A stretch of DNA of 30,707 nt, taken from DASZHC01 sp035938215 (GTDB lineage: Bacteria; Verrucomicrobiota; Verrucomicrobiia; Chthoniobacterales; JAFAMB01). This document shows, piece after piece, positions 8,830 through 16,203 of this stretch. The notes under the pieces are model-generated. The model searched no databases. It saw only the letters and a list, made by a program, of their open reading frames with translations, and was not told the DNA's origin. The stretch lies in the NCBI GenBank assembly GCA_035938215.1, contig DASZHC010000066.1, positions 1 to 30,707 on the forward strand, read 5' to 3'. How positions within the stretch are numbered: the first letter of the stretch is position 1; each line of letters begins with the position of its first letter. Made by a program: the position numbers and the translations under genes.

Positions 8830-10887
8830 ATGCCTGAAATTCAAACCCTCTCGATAAATACGATTCGGACGCTTTGCATGGACGCCGTCCAGCAAGCGAA
8901 CTCCGGTCATCCCGGAACTCCGATGGCTATGGCGCCGGTTGTATACGTGTTGTGGCAGGAGTTTCTTCGTTTTGATCCCGAAGATCCGATCTGGCCGAAC
9001 CGTGACAGATTCATCCTTTCGGCCGGCCATGCTTCCACCTTATTGTATTCGACTCTGCACTTGGCAGGAGTGAAGGCCGTAAATCGCAAATACGAAACCC
9101 TGGGCGAGCTTGCCGTTCCATTGGAAGACCTGAAAAATTTTAGGCAATTGGAGAGTCGATGCCCCGGACATCCTGAATATCGTTGGACCTCGGGAGTTGA
9201 GACAACGACGGGTCCACTTGGCCAAGGAGTTGCGACGAGCGTCGGCGTTGCTCTGGCAAGTAAATGGCTAGCGGAAAAATACAACCGGCCGAACTTTAAG
9301 ATGTTTGACTACGACGTGTATGCTTTGGCTGGCGATGGATGCATGATGGAGGGTATCAGCGGCGAAGCCGCCTCGCTCGCCGGCCACTTGAGGCTGTCCA
9401 ATCTTTGTTGGATCTACGACAACAATCACATCACGATCGAGGGAAATACCAGTCTGGCTTTCTCCGAAGATGTCGCGGGTCGCTTTCTGGCGTATGGGTG
9501 GAACGTCCGGCGTGTGTCTAACGCCAACGATCTCGACCTTCTGCGCGAGGCTTTCGATCATTTCAAGAAGACCACAGACAGACCGACTTTGATCATCGTC
9601 GATAGCCATATAGCGTACGGTGCACCAACCAAGCAAGACACCAGTGCAGCTCATGGCGAACCGCTCGGCGAACAAGAGATTCGAGCGACAAAAAGACGTT
9701 ACGAGTGGCCCGAGGACGCCAAGTTCCTTGTTCCACCGGAGGTCCGGGAAGACTTCAAAGATAAGATTGGACAGCGGGGCGCGAAATTGCGCAGCGGTTG
9801 GATGAGCTTGTTTGCCGATTACCAGAAGGAGTTTCCGGAGCTGGCGGCACAAACTCTCGCAATTCAGCACCGTGAGCCGCCGCAAGGTTGGGATGCGGAA
9901 ATACCGATATTCCCGGCTGACGCGAAGGGGCTCGCGAGCCGCGACTCTTCCGGCAAAGTCCTGAACGCAATAGCAAAAAAGCATCCCTGGCTGATAGGAG
10001 GTTCCGCGGATCTTTCGCCTTCCACCAAGACGCGACTCACTTTCGAAGGTGCTGGAGAGATTAGCGCCGAGTCGCTTGGGGGTAGGAATATTCATTTCGG
10101 GGTTCGCGAGCATGCAATGGGAGCAATCCTGAACGGATTGGCGTTGGCTAAGCTTAGAGCTTTTGGTTCCGGGTTTCTGATCTTCAGCGATTACGGAAGA
10201 GGCTCGCTACGGCTCTCGGCAATCATGGAAATTCCGGTGATTTACATCTTTACTCACGACTCGATTGGTGTTGGAGAAGATGGTCCGACCCATCAGCCGG
10301 TAGAGCAATTACCATCCCTGCGGGCGATTCCGGGTTTGGTCGACATTCGTCCGTGTGACGCAAACGAAGTGGTCGAGGCATGGCGTACCATCATGGAAAT
10401 GAAACATGAACCGGTTGTCCTGATCCTGAGTCGCCAGGCGCTCCCTACCTTGGACCGTTCGAAGGTCGCTCCAGCTTCTGGCCTCCGTAAGGGCGGTTAC
10501 ATACTTTCGGACGCATCCGATGGAAAACCTGAGGTTATCCTGATCGGCTCTGGAAGCGAAGTTTCGCTGTGCATCGGTGCGCAGGAAGAGCTTAAAAAGC
10601 AGGGCGTAGAAGCGCGAGTAGTCAGTATGCCCTCGTGGAAGCTCTTTGAAGACCAGGAGAAGAACTATCGTGATTCAGTACTTCCTCCGCAAATTAAAGC
10701 GCGGGTTTCGGTCGAACAATCCGCACGATTCGGTTGGGAACGCTATGTTGGAATCGACGGCGCGCGCATTGGTATGAGGACGTTTGGAGAATCGGCGCCT
10801 CTGCAGAAGCTAGTGAAGAAATTTGGCTTCACGGTCGACGCTGTCGTTTCCGCTGCCAAAGAGCTAGTGAACAGCGCAAAACAATAG
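8830..10887 (+). CDS. tkt: Transketolase (first of two in the window)
   Basis: A 685-residue thiamine-diphosphate enzyme moving two-carbon units between sugar phosphates in the pentose-phosphate/Calvin-type network. Seen: 'SGHPG.PM' near the N-terminus, 'TTTGPLGQG', the ThDP/Mg motif GDGCMMEG (about 168) with the later D-N-N, 'GGSADLSPST', 'FGVREHAMG', and 'FTHDSIGVGEDGPTHQPVEQL' in the pyrimidine domain. Full length for the family. Two places differ from the common pattern: 'SAGHAS' for SAGHGS and 'DYGRGSLRL' for DYMRPSLRL. It starts 178 nt after ispG, so it may have its own promoter. The gap holds no obvious signal beyond a purine-rich 'AGGAGG' stretch far from the start. It ends just before a palindromic repeat that separates it from the convergent WD40 gene. 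It is clearly distinct from the minus-strand copy at 16204-18195. Confidence 0.96.
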   Translation: MPEIQTLSINTIRTLCMDAVQQANSGHPGTPMAMAPVVYVLWQEFLRFDPEDPIWPNRDRFILSAGHASTLLYSTLHLAGVKAVNRKYETLGELAVPLEDLKNFRQLESRCPGHPEYRWTSGVETTTGPLGQGVATSVGVALASKWLAEKYNRPNFKMFDYDVYALAGDGCMMEGISGEAASLAGHLRLSNLCWIYDNNHITIEGNTSLAFSEDVAGRFLAYGWNVRRVSNANDLDLLREAFDHFKKTTDRPTLIIVDSHIAYGAPTKQDTSAAHGEPLGEQEIRATKRRYEWPEDAKFLVPPEVREDFKDKIGQRGAKLRSGWMSLFADYQKEFPELAAQTLAIQHREPPQGWDAEIPIFPADAKGLASRDSSGKVLNAIAKKHPWLIGGSADLSPSTKTRLTFEGAGEISAESLGGRNIHFGVREHAMGAILNGLALAKLRAFGSGFLIFSDYGRGSLRLSAIMEIPVIYIFTHDSIGVGEDGPTHQPVEQLPSLRAIPGLVDIRPCDANEVVEAWRTIMEMKHEPVVLILSRQALPTLDRSKVAPASGLRKGGYILSDASDGKPEVILIGSGSEVSLCIGAQEELKKQGVEARVVSMPSWKLFEDQEKNYRDSVLPPQIKARVSVEQSARFGWERYVGIDGARIGMRTFGESAPLQKLVKKFGFTVDAVVSAAKELVNSAKQ

Positions 10888-10929
10888 CAAAGCCCTGGGC
10901 GTTTTCGCCGATGTTCGTTTTCATGGGAA

Positions 10930-11006
10930 GGACGGCCTCCGTGCCGTCCGTCTAATCACTTCTGGCCCATAACAAGGAGAAAAATGGGACGGCACGGAGG
11001 CCGTCC
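10930..11006. repeat. Paired palindromic repeat between convergent genes (possible bidirectional terminator)
   Basis: The 20-mer GGACGGCCTCCGTGCCGTCC at 10930-10949 and its exact reverse complement at 10987-11006 are separated by 37 nt. Each arm is itself a hairpin (7-bp stem GGACGGC/GCCGTCC, 6-nt loop). The element fills the gap between the transketolase stop (10887) and the stop of the convergent WD40 gene (11038). The position suits a two-way transcription terminator, but no clear T-run follows, so a dispersed repeat of the REP type is equally possible. Confidence 0.8.
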
Positions 11007-11037
11007 CTCCCTACAAGCAGTTTGCGACCGGGAGAGT

Positions 11038-12177
11038 TCAAAAATGCTGGCGTAGCCAATCAACAGCGGAAGGTCGTTTATGACTTCTGTGATTTGTTGC
11101 GGGACTCGATTTGGAAGCCGTTGAATGAGGAGCGGCTTCGGTGTTGGCAGCCAGTTTTTTCGGCGGGGCCGCAGGCAGGAAATCCCTCGTCGACCAGATC
11201 CAGACACGTCCCTCATCTCCCGCGGCAGCGATCCATTTTCCGTCAGGCGACCAGGCGACCGACCACACCGGCTTTTCCGACTTCAACAGCAGAACCCGCC
11301 GCTTCGCCTTGGGATATTCCACGCAATAGACCCGTCCGTCCTCCCCTGATGACGCCAGCCAGTCCCCCCTGGGGGACCACGCCACGTGCCTCGCTCCGCC
11401 GACACCGGCAGGATGCAACTGAAGCCCAAACACTCGCTCCGCACTATCAGCTGAACGCACGATGATGCGTCCGTCCTGGTGCGCCGTAGCTAACCATTTG
11501 CCCGTTGGCGAGTAGCGCACGCCGTTGACTTCATCCAGTCCATAACCGAACGGCGGTTTGTAACCAGGCAAAACATCCTGGCGGCGCCAGCGCAGTTCCC
11601 CCGATCGCTCATCGAACAAAAGAAGCCTGCAACCGTCCTGGCCTGTTGTCACCGCAAAGAAACGCCCTCTCGGCGACCAGTCTATTCCAATTCCGTCACC
11701 ATCGAGTTGGATCGACGCCCGGAGATAGCCCTGAACATCCCATTCTTTCGCCAGACCGGTGTAGTCGACCGCCATGATCGAAGCGCCATCGGGATTCCAC
11801 GCCAGATCCAGAATCCAGCCGCCCTGAAAAAGCTTCCGCTGGAGGGTGTCACCGTTCCAGATCTGCAGGGTGCCATCTTTTCCACCCGACGCCAGGAGGG
11901 TTCCATCGGGCGACCACGCGAGTCCCCAGACTTCTTGCTGTCCGGTATCCAAACTGCGGTCAACTCCAAATCCTGGAGCACGCAGGACTCTGATTTTTCC
12001 ATTGCCGCCTACAGCCAGGAGTTGGCTATCAGGAGACCACGACAGGCTGTAAAGACCAAAATCAATTTTGAACGCCCAGCCGGGCGCGAACGGATTGGGC
12101 TGGGTGGCAGGCTCCTGCCCGGGAGACATTGCAGCTAAGCCGAAAACAAGCCACACAACCGTAAGTTTCCCTGCCAT
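11038..12177 (-). CDS. Exported WD40-repeat beta-propeller protein
   Basis: About 379 residues. The N-terminus (MAGKLTVVWLVFGLAAMSPGQ) is a typical signal peptide, so the protein should be exported or lipid-free periplasmic. The body contains seven repeats with the pattern 'v..laWSPdG..lAsgg.DG.v.iW', for example LAWSPDGTLLASGGKDG, VAWSPRGDWLASSGEDG and VAWSPDGKWIAAAGDEG. This count fits one closed seven-bladed propeller. The C-terminal 35 residues are polar and probably disordered. WD40 propellers serve as protein-binding platforms; no partner can be named. The reading frame also allows a GTG start one codon earlier (12180); I prefer the ATG at 12177. It is convergent with the first transketolase gene, and downstream of the cys genes on the same strand with a 24-nt gap. 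Confidence 0.85.
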   Translation of the reverse strand: MAGKLTVVWLVFGLAAMSPGQEPATQPNPFAPGWAFKIDFGLYSLSWSPDSQLLAVGGNGKIRVLRAPGFGVDRSLDTGQQEVWGLAWSPDGTLLASGGKDGTLQIWNGDTLQRKLFQGGWILDLAWNPDGASIMAVDYTGLAKEWDVQGYLRASIQLDGDGIGIDWSPRGRFFAVTTGQDGCRLLLFDERSGELRWRRQDVLPGYKPPFGYGLDEVNGVRYSPTGKWLATAHQDGRIIVRSADSAERVFGLQLHPAGVGGARHVAWSPRGDWLASSGEDGRVYCVEYPKAKRRVLLLKSEKPVWSVAWSPDGKWIAAAGDEGRVWIWSTRDFLPAAPPKKLAANTEAAPHSTASKSSPATNHRSHKRPSAVDWLRQHF

Positions 12178-12201
12178 CACTTCTTTGCATAACCGGGAAG
12201 G

Positions 12202-14205
12202 CTAGATTTCGTATTCCGCACTGTCTAGTTGTAACCTCGGCGTCAGATAATCCAAGATTCGGCCGACCGAATCCCGCACTGATTCTCGGTCGGTATGAAT
12301 AGTAATCTCCGGATCCTCCGGACTCTCATAAGGCGCGTCTATCCCGGTGAAATTCTTTATCTCACCCGATCGAGCGCGTTTGTAAAGTTTCTTTGGGTCA
12401 CGCTGTTCGCAAACCTCCAGGGGCGCAGCGACGTACACCTCGACGAATTCCACATCGGCGCTGAGGATGATTTCTCGCGCGCGCAAGCGATCCAGGCGAT
12501 ATGGCGAGATGAAAGATGTAATGACAATCAGGCCGGAATCGGCCATCAATTTGGCGATCTCAGCTACGCGTCTGATGTTTTCAACCCTGTCCTCCGGCGA
12601 AAATCCAAGGTTGGAATTCAGTCCATGGCGCACATTGTCTCCATCCAAAACGTAAACCTGCATGTGCCGATGAAACAGGTTTGTCTCGAGCGAACGCGCC
12701 AGCGTCGATTTACCGGAGCCTGACAAACCGGTAAGCCAGACAACCACACCACGATGTCCGTTTCTCTCCGTGCGAGTGCGATAGTCTATCTCCCCTTCAG
12801 ACCAAAAGATGTTGGTGCTCTGGATAGGACTCCGGTCGACGTAAGTGCCGCCAAAAATGATGCCTCCGCCCGCTACATCTCGCTCGTCAACAATCACAAA
12901 ACGACCGCTCGTAGCCACCTTCTCATGATTGTCCATAACGAGCGATGACCGCGCCTGGATCGTTACCTCAGCGACTTCATTCTTAACAACCGAAAGCCTT
13001 AGGCCTGTTGACGCTTCCAGCGATGTCGCGTCGATCACTCGATCCACCGATGCTAATTGGCATTCGACCTCCTGTGTCAGCAATTTCACCTTGTAGCGCT
13101 TGCCAATTGCCAGCGGCTTGTCTCCCATCCAGAAAACTCGCGCGCGGAAACGATTCGTTTCGATCGGCGTTTCATAATCAAGAGATCCGATATGGCCCCG
13201 CTCGACAAAAATCGCCTCACTCAAGGTAATTCCAATCGATTCACCCGCCAGGGCCTCGTCTCTTTGAAGCGAATTCCACCTTTCAATCGAGGCGACGCTC
13301 GCGCTCTTGTTATTAGGTGAAAAAGTGATGCAGTCGCCGACTTTCACGGTCCCCGACTCGACCCTGCCAGCCACAATTCTGCGCTCGTCAAACCGATAAA
13401 CATCCTGAACCGCAAACCGAAGCGGACCGTTTTCTTCTGAGCTCGGAGCAGGCAGTTCGTCGAGTGCCTGCATAATTGTCTGCCCTGAATACCAGTCAGC
13501 AACGCCGGCAATCGGCCTTATGAGATTTAGCCCTTCTCGCGCTGCGATCGGGATGAACTTCAACGGACGGATTCCGAGCCTTCCAAGAAAATCGCGATAT
13601 TCGGATTCAATCTGCTCAAAGACAGACTCGGAGTAGTTCACCAAGTCCATTTTGTTGACCAGGACAATCACCTGATCCACGCCGAGCATGCTCAAAAGAT
13701 ACGCATGCCGCTTACTCTGCTCCTGAACCCCTTCGTTGGCCGCAATCAGGAGCAAAGCCGCGTCGGCACTCGCGGCGCCTGTCACCATATTCTTCAGAAA
13801 CTCCTTGTGACCCGGCGCATCGATAACTACGTAGGGTCGCTTCTCCGAGCGAAACCAGATTTGCGAAACATCAATGGTGATATTCTGATCCCGTTCGGTC
13901 TGGAGGGCGTCCATCAAAAACGCCCACTCAAACGGCATCCCGCGACGTTGGCAAACGACCTGAATGTTTTCAAACTTACCCTCAGGAAGTGATCCGGTTT
14001 CATATAAAAGCCGGCCTACCAAAGTCGATTTCCCATGGTCGACATGGCCGACAATGACGATCCGCAAAGGGACCGTCTCTGTTTGAACAGCTTGGCTTTG
14101 CTCTTTGGATTCCAGGTCTTGAATGATCGAATCACTCACAAACTGCTCGCTCAATCCAGTGAATTGACGTTCCAGGGCAGGCACAGCAAATGGGAGATTC
14201 AACAA
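12202..14205 (-). CDS. cysNC: Bifunctional sulfate adenylyltransferase large subunit / APS kinase (CysN-CysC fusion)
   Basis: A 667-residue fusion like rhizobial NodQ. The N-terminal GTPase half has GHVDHGKST (53-61), DAPGHKEF and NKMDLV, followed by EF-Tu-like beta-barrel domains. As CysN it couples GTP hydrolysis to APS synthesis by CysD. The C-terminal part (from about 480) is APS kinase with P-loop GLSGSGKST (about 493-501) and the 'DGDN.RHGLN..LGFS..DR.EN.RR' block, making PAPS from APS. The frame runs back to TTG 14205; no ATG is available and no clear ribosome site precedes it. A GTG at 14137-14139 (VSDSIIQDLE...) would give a more typical CysN N-terminus and is a strong alternative. 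It lies 54 nt after cysD and is probably the last gene of the cys operon. Confidence 0.95.
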   Translation of the reverse strand: MLNLPFAVPALERQFTGLSEQFVSDSIIQDLESKEQSQAVQTETVPLRIVIVGHVDHGKSTLVGRLLYETGSLPEGKFENIQVVCQRRGMPFEWAFLMDALQTERDQNITIDVSQIWFRSEKRPYVVIDAPGHKEFLKNMVTGAASADAALLLIAANEGVQEQSKRHAYLLSMLGVDQVIVLVNKMDLVNYSESVFEQIESEYRDFLGRLGIRPLKFIPIAAREGLNLIRPIAGVADWYSGQTIMQALDELPAPSSEENGPLRFAVQDVYRFDERRIVAGRVESGTVKVGDCITFSPNNKSASVASIERWNSLQRDEALAGESIGITLSEAIFVERGHIGSLDYETPIETNRFRARVFWMGDKPLAIGKRYKVKLLTQEVECQLASVDRVIDATSLEASTGLRLSVVKNEVAEVTIQARSSLVMDNHEKVATSGRFVIVDERDVAGGGIIFGGTYVDRSPIQSTNIFWSEGEIDYRTRTERNGHRGVVVWLTGLSGSGKSTLARSLETNLFHRHMQVYVLDGDNVRHGLNSNLGFSPEDRVENIRRVAEIAKLMADSGLIVITSFISPYRLDRLRAREIILSADVEFVEVYVAAPLEVCEQRDPKKLYKRARSGEIKNFTGIDAPYESPEDPEITIHTDRESVRDSVGRILDYLTPRLQLDSAEYEI

Positions 14206-14259
14206 TGCAGCAATTGATAATGGGATCTGCGCCAGGCCCGGATATGAATCCGCGATGGA

Positions 14260-15081
14260 TCACATGTATCCGCTTGCCCGTAAACGCTCAAATGCGTCCT
14301 CGGCCTCTTGGTCCTGGGCGCGCGTGCTCCGCTCCGCGACATTCGTATATCGTAGTTCCTCGATGATTTCAGCTACATTAGCGGCGTTCGATTGGATTGG
14401 CCTCGTGCATGGAGCGCACCCCAGACTCCGGTAACGCATTCCATCCCTGGCGAAATACAAATTTACGATCGGGATCCTCTCACGATCGATGTACTCCCAA
14501 ACATTTACCTCGGTCCAATGCAAAAGCGGATGCACACGAATGTGAGTGCCTGCATCAAAATCCGTCTTAAATTGGTCCCAGAGCTCTGGCGGTTGGTCCT
14601 TAAAATTCCATTCAAAATTTTTGTCCCGCGGCGAGAAATAACGCTCTTTGGCGCGCGTTCCTTCTTCGTCGCGGCGAATTCCAACGATCACCGCCTGATA
14701 ATTCTTTTCCTCAATGATTGCCTGAAGTGCGTCTTTCTTGAGCAGACTGCAACACTCGACGCGGGTAATCCGGCCGGCGGGAAAAGTCTCCGCTCGTTCT
14801 AAAGCGGCCTTGTTCTGTCCGACGATGAGGTTGATGCCCCATTCCTTTGCCAGACGATCCCTGAAGGCTATCATCTCCGGGATCTTGTAGCTGGTGTCGA
14901 CATGCACACAAGGAATCGGGATGTGACCGAAAAATGCCTTTCGCAGGAGCCAGAGCATCACAGAAGAGTCTTTTCCAATGCTCCATAGCATCGCCAATCG
15001 CTTGAACTTCCGGAAAGCCTCTCGCAATATGTAGATGCTTTGATTCTCCAGCGCGTCGAGATGCGCATACTTCGATTCCAT
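14260..15081 (-). CDS. cysD: Sulfate adenylyltransferase subunit 2
   Basis: A 273-residue PP-loop ATP pyrophosphatase. The loop SIGKDSS is at 34-40, followed by 'VMLWLLRKAF' and 'PCVHVDTSYKIPEM'. Further conserved blocks are GIRRDEEGTRAKER, 'HPLLHWTE.NVWEYI' and the C-terminal 'R.RSLGCAPCT.PI'. With CysN it forms the cytoplasmic ATP sulfurylase that turns sulfate and ATP into APS. Its length is somewhat below E. coli CysD (302) because of a short N-terminus. The ATG at 15081 is 3 nt after the cysH stop, so cysH and cysD are likely coupled. Confidence 0.96.
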   Translation of the reverse strand: MESKYAHLDALENQSIYILREAFRKFKRLAMLWSIGKDSSVMLWLLRKAFFGHIPIPCVHVDTSYKIPEMIAFRDRLAKEWGINLIVGQNKAALERAETFPAGRITRVECCSLLKKDALQAIIEEKNYQAVIVGIRRDEEGTRAKERYFSPRDKNFEWNFKDQPPELWDQFKTDFDAGTHIRVHPLLHWTEVNVWEYIDRERIPIVNLYFARDGMRYRSLGCAPCTRPIQSNAANVAEIIEELRYTNVAERSTRAQDQEAEDAFERLRASGYM

Positions 15082-15084
15082 CTC

Positions 15085-15819
15085 TTAAATATTCTCCCCC
15101 AAAAACGTGTGGATGCCGCATTCCACTTTGTCAAACCCAGTCCATCTTCCGGCTCGGTCGTCCTGGCCTTCAAACACGGCGGTCGTGCATGGAAAGCAAC
15201 CAATGCTGCGAAAGCCGCGATCAGCCAGGGGATTGTAAGGTATTTTGTGGAGCCGAAGGTAATCCCACACCTGGTCACGCGACCAGTTTGCGAGCGGGTT
15301 TATCTTGAGAATGTTTCTTCCTCGCAACCGGTCAAATTCATAAAGCTCAAGAACCTGCGTTCGCGCTCTTCCCGTTGACTGGTCCCGACGCAACCCGGTA
15401 ATCCATGCGTCAATTGAACCCAGCTTTTTCTGGAGCGGTTCTACCTTGCGGATAGTGCAACAGAGATTCGGGTTAACCTTCCAGAGTTCAGGTGCAATCT
15501 CCCGCGCCTGCGCTTCGACGGTGAGTTCGGGGACGAGGGATTCGATCGTTATGCCAAAGAATTTCTCCAAACGCCTTTTGAGTTCCAGGGTTTCCTGGAA
15601 AAGCAGACCGGTATCAATCGTAAAGACGGGCAATGCAATTCCTGCAGACACAGCATGATGAATCGTCACAAGTCCTGCGCCCTGAAAACTCGTTCCGATA
15701 GCCGCGCGAGCGCCGAACTGCTCAAAAGCCCACTGTAAAATCTCCGCAGGCGCAGCGTTCTCAAACTCAGCGGAGAGAGCGCGTACTTCGGCTGAACTGG
15801 ATGCTAAGGCCTGGACCAT
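15085..15819 (-). CDS. cysH: Assimilatory phosphoadenylyl/adenylyl-sulfate reductase, iron-sulfur (APS) type
   Basis: A 244-residue PP-loop reductase, first gene of the cysH-cysD-cysNC operon. GTSFQGAG (42-49) is the modified PP-loop. The Cys-Cys pair at 120-121 and the CxxC at 208-211 are the [4Fe-4S] ligands that distinguish APS-type reductases from the cluster-free PAPS reductase of E. coli. The catalytic C-terminal Cys lies in ECGIH (Cys 234). The enzyme reduces APS to sulfite and AMP using thioredoxin. The sulfite reductase needed for the next step is not in the window. The ATG at 15819 sits 9 nt downstream of a perfect inverted repeat (15829-15850), a candidate operator. Co-occurrence with APS kinase is notable, since an APS reductase does not need PAPS. 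Confidence 0.93.
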   Translation of the reverse strand: MVQALASSSAEVRALSAEFENAAPAEILQWAFEQFGARAAIGTSFQGAGLVTIHHAVSAGIALPVFTIDTGLLFQETLELKRRLEKFFGITIESLVPELTVEAQAREIAPELWKVNPNLCCTIRKVEPLQKKLGSIDAWITGLRRDQSTGRARTQVLELYEFDRLRGRNILKINPLANWSRDQVWDYLRLHKIPYNPLADRGFRSIGCFPCTTAVFEGQDDRAGRWTGFDKVECGIHTFLGENI

Positions 15820-15828
15820 TTAAGCTAC

Positions 15829-15850
15829 TTCTCTATATACAAATAGAGAA
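15829..15850 (-). promoter_or_regulatory. Perfect inverted repeat upstream of the cys operon (candidate operator)
   Basis: TTCTCTAT at 15829-15836 and ATAGAGAA at 15843-15850 are perfect 8-bp arms around a 6-nt spacer. They lie 9 nt before the cysH start codon, in an AT-rich patch within otherwise GC-rich DNA. On the coding strand a TTGATA hexamer lies just upstream and TATATA/TATAGA-like boxes fall inside the repeat, so the repeat would overlap a promoter. A dimeric regulator of sulfur metabolism binding here is an inference; the regulator is not in the window. Confidence 0.55.
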
Positions 15851-16203
15851 TTATCAAGGGCCAATCTATCCCACTTTTGGCCCAGCTATCGCATAACGCG
15901 CATCGAGCCTGGAAATTTCGCGAGCGCTTTGGCTTGTATAACTATCTGTCGGTTATGATGGGGTTTGCGACGATTCCAGTTCCATGGCCTGCCGCTTGTC
16001 CCGAGCACGCAGAGCAGGTAGGGTCGCATCTCCGAGGCGCCCGCCTTTTGCGATGCCTGGCTTTGGGACCCCGGTCCGCTCGGAGATCGGACCCTACCAA
16101 ACGCTGACATAAAACGCGCGAGTAGACTCAGCATCCGAAACAGTTTTGGTTGCGGCTACGCCGCGTTAGGAAATTTCCAAGCTTAAGACCCTCGATAACT
16201 CGG
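15851..16203. other. Non-coding gap between cysH and the second transketolase
   Basis: About 350 bases without a credible gene; short frames here have no coding look. It holds a long imperfect hairpin (16017-16098) and a second small GC hairpin, GCGGC-TAC-GCCGC, at 16152-16164. Both may belong to intergenic repeat families. Confidence 0.6.
16017..16098. repeat. Long inverted repeat with nested hairpin
   Basis: Arms GGTAGGGTCGCATCTCCGAG (16017-16036) and CTCGGAGATCGGACCCTACC (16079-16098) pair over 18 of 20 positions, the two mismatches being adjacent in the middle (GC versus CG). The 42-nt loop contains a further small hairpin, GGACC-CC-GGTCC (16066-16077). It lies about 105 nt past the stop of the minus-strand transketolase and could end that transcript. 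Its form resembles a dispersed intergenic repeat. Confidence 0.7.

Noticed and set aside
9268..10113. Long minus-strand frame of 281 codons
   Set aside because: It lies wholly inside the transketolase gene, has no family likeness and is a shadow frame.
15820..16203. SAM or other riboswitch ahead of the cys operon
   Set aside because: The cysH leader is too short on the coding side and shows no riboswitch core; only the simple palindrome is present.
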